A stretch of 34,301 bases of DNA from Oscillospiraceae bacterium (GCA_020024475.1 JAHHTS010000023.1:1-34301), one strand, 5' to 3'; positions 7,101-15,120 are shown, counted from the stretch's first letter. Translations and numbers: made by a program. Notes: generated from the sequence alone by a model not told the origin.

Positions 7101-8072
7101 ATGTCTTATGTTGTTAAATATATAGGAAATTGCACTAAAAAAAATATTGACATAAAGCCATTATATGTAGATGATATTGAAAATGGCGAAAGAGTAGTTT
7201 TAGTTAGTGAAAAAGCTAATAGTGCACAGTACTTTAGTGATGAAATAAAACTTATAGATAATATAGTTGACGTATCTAGTTGTGATGCAAATGTAATGCT
7301 TTTGAGAACCGAAAAAAATGCAATGGAATTAGCTGTGGAATGTGCTGCAACGTTATATAGTACAGAATGCCAAGTTTATGTTGAACATGACGGATTATTT
7401 ACAGCTGATCCATCGGTGTTAGAGTACGCTAAAAGAATAGAAAAAATAGATTATGACGAAATAGGTGAAATCTGTATAGGTGGTTATAGCGGAATAGATT
7501 ATACAATGATTGAAGCGGCTAAAAAATTCGGAGTCATTTTACATCTTTTGTCATACAATAAACCAAATGGTAAAGGAACGATTATTAAAGAAGTACTTGG
7601 GTCGGAAAATGAAATAATAAAAGGTGTAATAAAAGATCTGGATATATGCATAATAACACTGTTAGATATTCTTGATGAAAAAGGAGTATTATATAAAATA
7701 TTTCAGGCCATAAGCGATGCTGAAATAGTAGTAGATATTATCTCGCTGCCAGTATCGCACAATGGTAAACAAGACCTAAGTTTTACTGTTAATAGAAAAG
7801 ATAAATTTCTTGCACAAAAAACACTTATTGAAAAACAGCAAGAACTCGGGTTTTCATCAATTGTTGTTGATGATAATGTAGCAAAAATTTCTATAGTTGG
7901 GGCAGCTTTACAAACGAGTCATGGTATTGCAGCTAAGGTTTTTAGAATTTTATATGAAAACGATATAAATCTTAAGCTTATCACAACCAGTGAAATTAAA
8001 ATAGCATTTATAGTGGATAAACCGACAGCTGATTTATCTGTACAAAAAATTCACGAAGTTTTTATAAATTAG
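7101..8072 (+). CDS. Aspartokinase homologue lacking catalytic motifs, with paired ACT domains
   Basis: A 323-aa protein; aspartokinases have about 400. Residues 90-165 match the C-terminal part of the aspartokinase catalytic domain (CQVYVEHDGLFTADPSV, then KKFGVILHLLSYNKPNGKGT, like the end of that domain). Residues about 182-320 hold two ACT domains in the aspartokinase arrangement. The N-terminal half is cut down to about 90 residues: the KFGG motif that opens true aspartokinases is absent, and the place of the GGSDT motif is taken by RTEKNAME (70-77). Kinase activity is therefore unlikely. The short form is not a sequencing break: the ATG lies 3 bases after pheB and the frame is open throughout. 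Inference: a pseudo-enzyme kept for its amino-acid-sensing ACT pair. Confidence 0.75.
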   Translation: MSYVVKYIGNCTKKNIDIKPLYVDDIENGERVVLVSEKANSAQYFSDEIKLIDNIVDVSSCDANVMLLRTEKNAMELAVECAATLYSTECQVYVEHDGLFTADPSVLEYAKRIEKIDYDEIGEICIGGYSGIDYTMIEAAKKFGVILHLLSYNKPNGKGTIIKEVLGSENEIIKGVIKDLDICIITLLDILDEKGVLYKIFQAISDAEIVVDIISLPVSHNGKQDLSFTVNRKDKFLAQKTLIEKQQELGFSSIVVDDNVAKISIVGAALQTSHGIAAKVFRILYENDINLKLITTSEIKIAFIVDKPTADLSVQKIHEVFIN

Positions 8073-8091
8073 GCTCTTAAGAGCCTTTTTA
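8071..8091 (+). terminator. Intrinsic terminator overlapping the stop codon
   Basis: A 16-base perfect palindrome, AGGCTCTTAAGAGCCT (8071-8086), is followed by T residues. It starts inside the TAG stop codon of the aspartokinase-like gene. Confidence 0.85.
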
Positions 8092-8102
8092 TTTTATATA
8101 AA

Positions 8103-8131
8103 TTGTGGTATCATAATATATTAGATATATA
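8103..8131 (+). promoter_or_regulatory. Possible promoter of the ymfF operon
   Basis: TTGTGG (8103-8108), a 17-base spacer and TATATA (8126-8131), 24 bases before the ymfF start. The -35 box is weak. Confidence 0.4.
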
Positions 8132-8155
8132 AATTCGTAATAATTGGGAGAAAAT

Positions 8156-9406
8156 ATGAATAGAGAACTTATAGCACCAAATGTTTATTTGACACAGTTG
8201 CCAAATGAAAAATTTAAACGCAACAGATTGAGCATTAATCTAATAGTTCCAAATGAAAGAAAAAAAGCTACTATGTATGCGATTCTGCCAGGACTTCTAG
8301 AAAGAGCTTATGAAGATTATCCAACAATGAAAGCATTATCTAGAAAACTTGAGAGAATGTATTCAGCACAACTTTCTGTGGGAACATCTATTATAGGCGC
8401 TAATCGTTGTTTGAGATTTACCATACAGAGTATAAAGAATGAATACTGTATTAACTGTGAGGATCTTTTATCTGCTTCTTGCGACCTTTTACTTGGAGTT
8501 TTATTTAGACCTTGTCTAGAAAATGGAGAATTTATAAACGAATGGCTAGAAGTTGAAAAATTTAAGCTTCGAGAAGAAATTGAAGGAGAAATCAACGATA
8601 AAAGAGGATATTGCATAAAAAATACAAGAAGAAAATTCTTTGGCGAGAGTATGAATGGCGTTGAGAGATTTGGATATATTGAGGAGATAGATGATGTAAC
8701 ATCAAAAGATTTATATGAATGTTACAAATGGATGCTTAACAATGCAGTTGTTGAAATTTACATTACTGCTAACAATCCCGAAGGCGTAAAAGAAAAGCTA
8801 ATAAACGCATTTTCATATGAAAGATTCGCGGATTCTAAGGTCTTACCTATAACAGCGATGCCATGTACAAATATACAGTCATTTTCGCATAAAATGGATA
8901 CAACACAGAGTAAAGTTTGTCTTATGTATACAACTAAACGATTGCTTACAGAAGACGAAAGATACCATATGCTTGTTGCTAGCGCTTTATATGGTGGAAC
9001 CGCCTCATCAAGATTATTTAAAAATGTTCGAGAAAAACAAAGCCTTTGTTATTATTGTGCCGCAGGCTTTAATGGATTTACATCATCAATGAGCATTGAC
9101 TCCGGTGTTGAACACCATAATACATTACGCACAATCGAAGCTATTCAAAAAGAGCTTTATGATATGATCAATGGTGATATTACCGAACAAGAAATTAAAG
9201 AAACGAAATTGATAATTCAAAATAGCCTTAAATCTAATTATGATGGACTCCATGGATTGGAAGCTTGGTATCTTAATGAAGCGGTTCGTGGTTCATCATT
9301 TACTCCAGAAGAAGTGATAGATAAAGTTGATAATGTTACAGCAGATGATATTAGAAAAGTGTTATCTTTGCTTAATCTTAATGTAGTTTATACAATAACA
9401 AAATAA
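8156..9406 (+). CDS. ymfF: M16-family peptidase homologue YmfF, probably non-catalytic
   Basis: A 416-aa protein with the two-halved M16 (insulinase/processing peptidase) fold. Where active members carry HxxEH, this one reads LLERA (near residues 46-50), so the zinc site is missing. The C-terminal half keeps the family segment GTASSRLFKNVREKQSLCYY (282-301). It pairs with the catalytic partner YmfH directly downstream, as in B. subtilis ymfF-ymfH; that pair has been linked to maturation of the 5-aminopentanol modification of elongation factor P. I chose the ATG at 8156, with GGGAG five bases upstream; a TTG four codons earlier is in frame but overlaps that site. It heads the ymfF-ymfH-lgt-folD operon. 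Confidence 0.85.
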   Translation: MNRELIAPNVYLTQLPNEKFKRNRLSINLIVPNERKKATMYAILPGLLERAYEDYPTMKALSRKLERMYSAQLSVGTSIIGANRCLRFTIQSIKNEYCINCEDLLSASCDLLLGVLFRPCLENGEFINEWLEVEKFKLREEIEGEINDKRGYCIKNTRRKFFGESMNGVERFGYIEEIDDVTSKDLYECYKWMLNNAVVEIYITANNPEGVKEKLINAFSYERFADSKVLPITAMPCTNIQSFSHKMDTTQSKVCLMYTTKRLLTEDERYHMLVASALYGGTASSRLFKNVREKQSLCYYCAAGFNGFTSSMSIDSGVEHHNTLRTIEAIQKELYDMINGDITEQEIKETKLIIQNSLKSNYDGLHGLEAWYLNEAVRGSSFTPEEVIDKVDNVTADDIRKVLSLLNLNVVYTITK

Positions 9407-9416
9407 GGAAAAGAAA

Positions 9417-10691
9417 ATGACAGAAATCAAGAATAATATATTGAATGAAAGCTATCAAATTGTAAAAACTGATTGTGGCTTAACTATAGCTTGCTATAAT
9501 ATGCCTGGATATAATGCTGTACATGCCGTTTTTGCAACAAACTTCGGCTCAGTAGACAGAAGCTATATTATGAATGGACAAAAATATGATATTCCCGCTG
9601 GTGTTGCACATTTTTTAGAACATAAAATGTTTGAAGATGAAGATGGTGATGCTTTTGACAAGTATGCAAAAACAGGGGCAAATGCAAATGCATTTACAAG
9701 TTTTGATAAAACTTGTTACATTTTTACAGCAACGGATATGATTGATGAATCTTTGGACATCTTGCTTAAGTTTGTAACAACTCCCTATTTCACACCACAG
9801 ACTGTCGAAAAAGAGATGGGAATTATTGGACAAGAAATAAAAATGTATGACGATAGCGCTGATTGGCGTGCACTTTTTGGTGTATTAGAAGGGCTTTTTG
9901 TAAATCATACAGTTAAATATGATATTGCCGGAACAGTTGAAAGCATTTCGCATATTACTGATAAAATGCTTTATGATACGGCAAAAGCATTTTATTCACC
10001 ATGTCAAATGTTTTTATCAGTGGCTGGGAATATAACAACCGATACTGTTCTTGCAGCTTGTGAAAGAGCAGGGTTTAGATGTGACATTGTTGAAGTAGAA
10101 AGGCTTAAAAATGACGAGCCAGATGAGATAAATTATACAAGTAAAAGTATAAATATGCCTGTTTCAGTACCTATGATAGCCGTTGGATTTAAAGAAAAAA
10201 TGTCCACACCTGTATCAGCTAAAGAGGAAATAATAGGCGAGATCATCATGAGCATACTAACTGGCTCGACAAGCAAGTTATTTAATAAGTTATATGATAA
10301 AAATATTGTGAATGGTACTTTCAGTGGTGAGGTATTTTCTGGAGATGATTACTATGCAACAATTATTTCTGGAGAAACAGCTTACCCAGATGAACTATTG
10401 ATGGAAATAGAAAATTCTATAAAAGAAATAAAAGAATCCGGAATATGTGAAGATGATTTTATTACTTGTAAAAATTCTATGTATGGTAATATGATTGTAG
10501 ACTTTGAAAATGTAGAGGAAGTGGCAACAAATATAGTTACAGCTTACTTCAAGGGACGAACAGCTTATACATCACTTGAAACTCTTTCAACAATTACTCT
10601 TGATGATGTAAACCAACAACTTAAAATGATGTTCCGAGAAGATAAGAGAACGGTATTTACAATAATGCCAATGGAGAAAGATAATGATTAA
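9417..10691 (+). CDS. ymfH: M16-family zinc peptidase YmfH
   Basis: A 424-aa M16 metallopeptidase. The inverted zinc motif HFLEH is at 65-69, and the third ligand is probably E140 in GQEIKMYDD. The substrate-groove segment NANAFTSFDKTCY (89-101) and the C-terminal non-catalytic half (TGSTSKLFNKLYDKN) are both present, so the enzyme looks intact. With YmfF it forms the usual active/inactive pair; the known association is with EF-P modification, and the peptide substrate is not defined. It starts 10 bases after ymfF behind AAGGAAAAG and overlaps lgt by 8 bases, implying translational coupling. Confidence 0.9.
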   Translation: MTEIKNNILNESYQIVKTDCGLTIACYNMPGYNAVHAVFATNFGSVDRSYIMNGQKYDIPAGVAHFLEHKMFEDEDGDAFDKYAKTGANANAFTSFDKTCYIFTATDMIDESLDILLKFVTTPYFTPQTVEKEMGIIGQEIKMYDDSADWRALFGVLEGLFVNHTVKYDIAGTVESISHITDKMLYDTAKAFYSPCQMFLSVAGNITTDTVLAACERAGFRCDIVEVERLKNDEPDEINYTSKSINMPVSVPMIAVGFKEKMSTPVSAKEEIIGEIIMSILTGSTSKLFNKLYDKNIVNGTFSGEVFSGDDYYATIISGETAYPDELLMEIENSIKEIKESGICEDDFITCKNSMYGNMIVDFENVEEVATNIVTAYFKGRTAYTSLETLSTITLDDVNQQLKMMFREDKRTVFTIMPMEKDND

Positions 10692-11544
10692 TCATATACA
10701 GTTTCCAAATCTTGGTTTGGAGTTTACTATAAACCGTATAGCATTTTCGGCTTTTGGTTTAGAAATTTATTGGTATGGCATTTTACTCACCACAGGAATG
10801 GTACTATCGGTTTTGGTGGGATTACACCTTGCAAAAAGGTTTAATATCAATCAAGATAACTTACTTGATGTTATAATGATAGGCGGCGTCATGGGCATAG
10901 TTTGTGCTCGCATTTATTATATTGCTTTTGCTCCATTTGAATATGAAACTGTTTGGGATATGATAAATATACGTGATGGTGGAATTGGTATTTATGGAGG
11001 TATAATAGGTGGATTCGTTTTTGGTGGACTTGCTTGCAAATGGAAAAATGTAGATATTGGAAATGCTGCTGATATAACGGCAACATGCTTTATGCTTGGG
11101 CAAGCTATAGGGCGTTGGGGTAATTTTGCTAACCAAGAGGCTTTCGGGACTAATACAACAAGTATTTTTGGTATGATAAGTGAAGGAACCACCAGGTATC
11201 TTGAACAAATGGCGCCTTCTTTAGCGCAGCAAGGAATTATTGTTGACCCTAATATGCCGGTTCATCCAACATTTTTATATGAGTCTGTTTGGTGTGCTAT
11301 CGGCTTTATTGTTTTGTACATCCATTTTACAAAAAACCGTAAGTTTAAAGGTGAACTAGTTTGTATGTATGCAGTTTGGTATGGTGTAGGTCGTTTCTTC
11401 ATTGAAGGATTGCGTACAGATAGTCTTATAACAAGTAGTGGATTACGCACAAGTCAGATAGTAGCTGTTGTTACTGTAATTGTTGGACTTATAATTCTAC
11501 TATATAATTATTCGAAATTAATAAAAAAGAAAAGGAAAAATTAA
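10684..11544 (+). CDS. lgt: Prolipoprotein diacylglyceryl transferase
   Basis: A 286-aa integral membrane enzyme with about seven helices. It carries the Lgt signature GQAIGRWGNFANQEAFG (139-155), the DGGIGIYGGIIGG segment (98-110), HPTFLYES, and WYGVGRFFIEGLR near the C-terminus. It transfers diacylglycerol from phosphatidylglycerol to the lipobox cysteine of prolipoproteins, the first step of lipoprotein maturation. It overlaps the ymfH end by 8 bases, and its stop abuts the folD ATG. The C-terminal tail KKKRKN is positively charged and is probably cytoplasmic. Confidence 0.96.
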   Translation: MINHIQFPNLGLEFTINRIAFSAFGLEIYWYGILLTTGMVLSVLVGLHLAKRFNINQDNLLDVIMIGGVMGIVCARIYYIAFAPFEYETVWDMINIRDGGIGIYGGIIGGFVFGGLACKWKNVDIGNAADITATCFMLGQAIGRWGNFANQEAFGTNTTSIFGMISEGTTRYLEQMAPSLAQQGIIVDPNMPVHPTFLYESVWCAIGFIVLYIHFTKNRKFKGELVCMYAVWYGVGRFFIEGLRTDSLITSSGLRTSQIVAVVTVIVGLIILLYNYSKLIKKKRKN

Positions 11545-12396
11545 ATGGATAACAAGATAATCAGCGGAAAAGAATTGGCAACTAAAATAAAGAGTGAAAT
11601 AAAACTTGAGGTTGAAAAACTTAATTTAGAAGGTATTTTTCCTAAATTATCAGTTATCATAGTTGGTGAAAATCCTGCAAGTCTTTCTTATGTAAGAGGA
11701 AAACACAAGGACTGCGCGGAATGTGGCATAATATCTGATAATATTGCATTTCCAGAAACTATAACACAGGACGAATTACTAGAAGAAATAAATAGATTGA
11801 ATAACGATAATAGCGTTCACGGTATACTTGTACAATTACCATTGCCTAATCATATTGATGAGTATGAAATTATAAATTCTATTGCTCCTGAAAAAGATGT
11901 TGACGGTTTTACCGCTATAAATGTTGGAAACATGAACATTGGCAAAGATTGCTTTGCACCATGTACCCCACAAGGTTGCATGGATATGCTAGATTATGCA
12001 GGAGTTGATCTTGCAGGTAAAGACCTTGTTGTAATTGGAAGAAGTAATATTGTTGGAAAACCGGTCGCTACACTCGCATTGCAGCGCAGCGCCACAGTGA
12101 CAATTTGTCATTCAAAAACGAAGAATATTTCGGAAAAAACTAAGAATGCGGATGTTATTATAGTTGCAGTAGGAAAAGCAGGATTTCTTACTGGAGACAT
12201 GATAAAGGAAGGTGCTGTTGTCGTTGATGTAGGAATAAATAGAAATGATAACGGAAAACTCTGTGGTGATGCTGACTTTGATTCTTGTTTGAAAGTCGCA
12301 TCAAAAATTACGCCAGTTCCTGGCGGTGTTGGTTTGCTAACCCGAGCAAACCTATTAAAAAACACCGTAAAAAGTGCAAAAAATGCAGGAAAATGA
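11545..12396 (+). CDS. folD: Bifunctional methylenetetrahydrofolate dehydrogenase/cyclohydrolase
   Basis: A 283-aa FolD. The catalytic Tyr-xxx-Lys motif is SYVRGKHKDC (Y49, K53). Further markers are VQLPLP (96-101), EKDVDGF, the nucleotide-binding GRSNIVGKPVA, and the C-terminal PGGVGLLTR (usually PGGVGPMT; the P-to-L change is a small oddity). It interconverts 5,10-methylene-THF and 10-formyl-THF for one-carbon metabolism. It begins directly after the lgt stop, with AAAGGAA inside the lgt end as ribosome binding site. No terminator follows; transcription may run on into rplU, which also has its own promoter. Confidence 0.96.
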   Translation: MDNKIISGKELATKIKSEIKLEVEKLNLEGIFPKLSVIIVGENPASLSYVRGKHKDCAECGIISDNIAFPETITQDELLEEINRLNNDNSVHGILVQLPLPNHIDEYEIINSIAPEKDVDGFTAINVGNMNIGKDCFAPCTPQGCMDMLDYAGVDLAGKDLVVIGRSNIVGKPVATLALQRSATVTICHSKTKNISEKTKNADVIIVAVGKAGFLTGDMIKEGAVVVDVGINRNDNGKLCGDADFDSCLKVASKITPVPGGVGLLTRANLLKNTVKSAKNAGK

Positions 12397-12406
12397 GTTT
12401 TAACAG

Positions 12407-12435
12407 TTGACTTTTTAATCCTATCATGGTATTAT
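12407..12435 (+). promoter_or_regulatory. Strong promoter of rplU-rpmA
   Basis: TTGACT (12407-12412), a 17-base spacer and TATTAT (12430-12435) with TGG directly before it (extended -10). Transcription should start near 12442, giving a leader of about 80 bases. Confidence 0.8.
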
Positions 12436-12441
12436 ATTTTA

Positions 12442-12524
12442 GCCGCATGTAAATGGTTTATTAAGTTATATAATTTCTATATACACCTGGTTCAGCGAGA
12501 CTTATTTAATGAGAGGGTATTTAA
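12442..12524 (+). promoter_or_regulatory. Candidate ribosomal protein L21 leader
   Basis: The 80-base untranslated leader between the strong promoter and rplU has blocks that look conserved rather than random AT-rich spacer (GCCGCATGTAAATGG near 12443-12457 and ACCTGGTTCAGCGAGAC near 12485-12501). Many Firmicutes carry an L21 leader RNA at exactly this place, thought to give feedback control by L21. I recognise it by position and general look; I could not score it against a model. Confidence 0.5.
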
Positions 12525-12836
12525 ATGAAAGCAGTATTTGTTACTGGTGGCAAACAGTACTCTGTTTGCGAAGGCGATGTAATTTTCATCGAAAAACTCG
12601 AAGCACAAGCAGATGAAACAGTTACTTTTGAAGAAGTTCTTTTCGTAGGCGAAGGTGCAGATGCAAAATTTGGCACACCTGTTGTAGAAGGTGCTAAAGT
12701 TGAAGCTAAAGTTATTAAAAATGGCAAAGGCAAAAAACTTAACATCATCACTTACAAACCTAAAAAGGGTTCTGCAAGAAGAATGGGTCATAGACAGCCA
12801 TACACAAAAGTTGAAATCACAAAAATTGTTGGTTAA
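12525..12836 (+). CDS. rplU: 50S ribosomal protein L21
   Basis: A 103-aa protein of normal L21 length. It starts MKAVFVTGGKQYSV and ends with the KKGSARRMGHRQPYTKVEI signature, which binds 23S rRNA. It is followed 25 bases later by rpmA. The Prp protease gene (ysxB) that usually lies between rplU and rpmA in Firmicutes is not there. Codon use is biased towards favoured codons, as expected for a highly expressed gene. Confidence 0.98.
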   Translation: MKAVFVTGGKQYSVCEGDVIFIEKLEAQADETVTFEEVLFVGEGADAKFGTPVVEGAKVEAKVIKNGKGKKLNIITYKPKKGSARRMGHRQPYTKVEITKIVG

Positions 12837-12861
12837 TTTTCATTAAGGGAGGATTTGAATA

Positions 12862-13116
12862 ATGGCACATAAGAAGGGCGTTGGTTCTACTAAGAACGGT
12901 CGTGATTCTGAATCAAAAAGACTTGGTGCAAAAAGAGCAGATGGTCAGGTTGTTAAAGCTGGCAATATCATTGTTCGCCAGAGAGGCACTCACATTCACC
13001 CAGGTGAAAATGTAGGCCGTGGCAGCGACGACACATTGTTCGCACTTATCGACGGTACAGTTAAATTTGAAAGACTTGGCCGTGATAAAAAACAGGTAAG
13101 CGTTTACGCTAAATAA
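12862..13116 (+). CDS. rpmA: 50S ribosomal protein L27
   Basis: An 84-aa protein starting MAHKKGVGSTKNGRDSES, with no N-terminal extension. In most Firmicutes L27 is made with about nine extra residues ending in a Prp cleavage site; here the codon at 12856-12858 upstream of the ATG is a stop, so no longer form is possible. The mature-type N-terminus reaches the peptidyl-transferase centre. AGGGAGG lies about ten bases before the ATG. A strong terminator ends the operon. Confidence 0.98.
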   Translation: MAHKKGVGSTKNGRDSESKRLGAKRADGQVVKAGNIIVRQRGTHIHPGENVGRGSDDTLFALIDGTVKFERLGRDKKQVSVYAK

Positions 13117-13126
13117 GATGACAATT

Positions 13127-13161
13127 ACCCCGAGCTTAAAATAAGTTCGGGGTTTGTTTTT
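13127..13161 (+). terminator. Intrinsic terminator of rplU-rpmA
   Basis: A 12-bp stem with one G-U pair (13127-13138 with 13142-13153, loop of 3) followed by a T-rich run. Confidence 0.9.
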
Positions 13162-13437
13162 GAAAATATCATTCGAAACATAATATTGATTTAATAATAA
13201 TTATTGTTGACTACTATAATGAAGTATGTCACAGTTAGATTTTAATTATCAATCTTGACTATAATCTTTATTAAGAGTTTTAATAAAAGATTTGATTTTG
13301 ACAAATATATTTTTTATAATAAATAATATGTTAAGTAATAAAACTAGTTTAATACTATTAGTATTTCATAATTAGTAGATACTAATATCATATTTTAATA
13401 ATAGCATGCAGATAAAACATGAAAGTGAGGTGTAAAT
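13162..13437 (+). other. AT-rich intergenic region upstream of obgE with nested dyads
   Basis: This gene-free stretch must hold the obgE promoter, but no single canonical pair stands out. TTGACA at 13298-13303 and TATAAT at 13315-13320 are only 11 bases apart. From 13351 to 13385 there are overlapping inverted repeats: AATACT/AGTATT (13351-13356 with 13360-13365) and TTAGTAT/ATACTAA (13358-13364 with 13379-13385). They look like an operator or a small hairpin. The obgE ribosome binding site (GTGAGGTG) lies at the end. Confidence 0.5.
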
Positions 13438-14715
13438 ATGGCTATTCAATTTGTTGATATCGCGAAAATTTACATTAAAGCAGGTAACGGTGGCAACGGT
13501 GCAGTTGCTTTTCACCGTGAAAAATATGTAGCAGCAGGTGGTCCAGATGGTGGAGATGGTGGAAAAGGCGGAGATATTGTTTTTAGAGGCGAAAGAAATC
13601 TCTCAACTCTTATGGATTTCCGCTATAAGCGTAAATACGTGGCTCAAAATGGAGAGGCTGGTCGTGGAGGAAATCAATCTGGTAAGTCAGCAGAAAATCT
13701 TGTAGTAAAAGTGCCAATAGGTACAGTTATTAAAGATGCTGAAACAGGACTTGTAATTGCAGATATTTCAGAAGAAAAAGACTATGTTATTGCAAAAGGT
13801 GGAAAAGGTGGTTTAGGAAATCAGCATTTTGCTACACCTACACGACAAATTCCTAATTTCGCAAAACCGGGTTTTCGTGGCGAAGAAATGGAAGTTACAT
13901 TAGAGCTTAAATTGATAGCAGATGTAGGTCTTATAGGATTTCCAAATGTTGGTAAATCAACACTTATTTCTACAATTTCATCAGCAAAACCTAAAATTGC
14001 TAATTATCATTTTACAACGCTATCACCAGTACTTGGTGTAGTCAGAGTTGATGAAGAAGCATCTTTTGTAGCAGCTGATATTCCAGGTATTATTGAAGGT
14101 GCTAGTGAAGGAATTGGTCTTGGACATGATTTTTTAAGACATGTTGAACGTTGTCGTTTACTTTTACATGTTGTTGATGTTTCTGGTTCTGAATACAGAG
14201 ATCCTATCGAGGATTTTAAGCTAATAAATCAAGAGCTAGTATCTTTTAGTGAAGAATTGTCAAAGCGACCTCAAATTGCTATTGCAAATAAATCCGATAT
14301 TGCTTCAGAAGAAGATATCAATCGCTTTAAAAATTTCTGTGAAAAAGAAGGTATTCAATTATTTGTTATTTCAGCAGCAACTAAACAAGGCTTAACAAAC
14401 CTTGTTCAAACTGTATATAATGAATTGCAGAAATTACCTCCTATTACAATTTATGAACCAGAATATGTTGCTCCAACTACTGAAACAGATGGAAATGGTT
14501 TCAATATCTTCCGTACAGATGACGGTGCGTTTAATATTGATGCTCCATGGCTTGTTGATCTTCTTAATACTTCAGATATTGATGACTATTCTAGCTTACA
14601 GTATTTTCAGAGAAGACTTCGTGATAGTGGTATTATTGATAAACTGGAAGAAATGGGCGTTCAAGAAGGAGATACAATTCGTATTGATGAGTTCGAATTT
14701 GATTTCGTATACTAA
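13438..14715 (+). CDS. obgE: GTPase ObgE/CgtA
   Basis: A 425-aa Obg GTPase with all three domains. The N-terminal Obg fold (1-158) has glycine-rich loops such as GGPDGGDGGKGGD (34-46). The G domain carries G1 GFPNVGKST (167-175), G3 DIPG (214-217), G4 NKSD (284-287) and G5 SAAT (312-315). A C-terminal OCT domain (about 355-425) has FNIFRTDDGAFNI. Obg binds the large ribosomal subunit and links ribosome assembly and stress signalling to GTP and (p)ppGpp level. The rplU-rpmA-obgE order is widespread; here a terminator and about 320 bases separate obgE from rpmA, so it is controlled on its own. Confidence 0.97.
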   Translation: MAIQFVDIAKIYIKAGNGGNGAVAFHREKYVAAGGPDGGDGGKGGDIVFRGERNLSTLMDFRYKRKYVAQNGEAGRGGNQSGKSAENLVVKVPIGTVIKDAETGLVIADISEEKDYVIAKGGKGGLGNQHFATPTRQIPNFAKPGFRGEEMEVTLELKLIADVGLIGFPNVGKSTLISTISSAKPKIANYHFTTLSPVLGVVRVDEEASFVAADIPGIIEGASEGIGLGHDFLRHVERCRLLLHVVDVSGSEYRDPIEDFKLINQELVSFSEELSKRPQIAIANKSDIASEEDINRFKNFCEKEGIQLFVISAATKQGLTNLVQTVYNELQKLPPITIYEPEYVAPTTETDGNGFNIFRTDDGAFNIDAPWLVDLLNTSDIDDYSSLQYFQRRLRDSGIIDKLEEMGVQEGDTIRIDEFEFDFVY

Positions 14716-14727
14716 TAAGAGGTTAAT

Positions 14728-15120
14728 ATGGTGAATATCAGAGAGCAGTCACCTTTGTCCTTGGCTTTTGTAGGGGATGCTGTGTACTCGCTTTTAATAA
14801 GGGAATACCTTGTTACAAATAAAAGATACAATATAAATACACTTAATAAGTTAACAGTGCAATATGTGAGTGCTAAAGGACAATTTTTAGCATTAAGCAT
14901 TATAAGAGATATTCTCACTGAAGAAGAGTCTTCGATTATAAAAAGAGGACAGAATGCATCAAAGGCGAGTGTTGCTAAACATGCTTCGGTAGAGGAGTAC
15001 CGTGCTTCAACAGGATTTGAATGTCTTATAGGGTATCTTAAATTAACTGGACAAGATGATAGAATTAAATTTATTACAGAATATATTATAGAAAATATTA
15101 AATTTGATTCTCAAAAATAA
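14728..15120 (+). CDS. mrnC: Mini-ribonuclease III
   Basis: A 130-aa protein made of a single RNase III catalytic domain without a dsRNA-binding domain. It shows the family marks SLAFVGDAVYSLLIREYL (11-28, acidic metal ligand D17) and YRASTGFECLIGYLKLTG near the C-terminus, the second metal-binding helix. Mini-III trims 23S rRNA ends in Firmicutes. It begins 12 bases after obgE behind AAGAGG, so the two are probably co-transcribed; the better-known neighbours of mrnC are cysS and rlmB. The unit ends at a bidirectional terminator. Confidence 0.93.
   Translation: MVNIREQSPLSLAFVGDAVYSLLIREYLVTNKRYNINTLNKLTVQYVSAKGQFLALSIIRDILTEEESSIIKRGQNASKASVAKHASVEEYRASTGFECLIGYLKLTGQDDRIKFITEYIIENIKFDSQK

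Noticed and set aside
10861..11208. Antisense open frames across lgt, and similar ones across ymfF, hppA and ywlC
   Set aside because: They lie wholly within well-supported genes, have no start signals and show no family resemblance; they are by-products of the coding frame opposite.
13298..13320. TTGACA and TATAAT upstream of obgE as a promoter
   Set aside because: The two boxes are only 11 bases apart, too close to work as a pair, although either might take part in another promoter.
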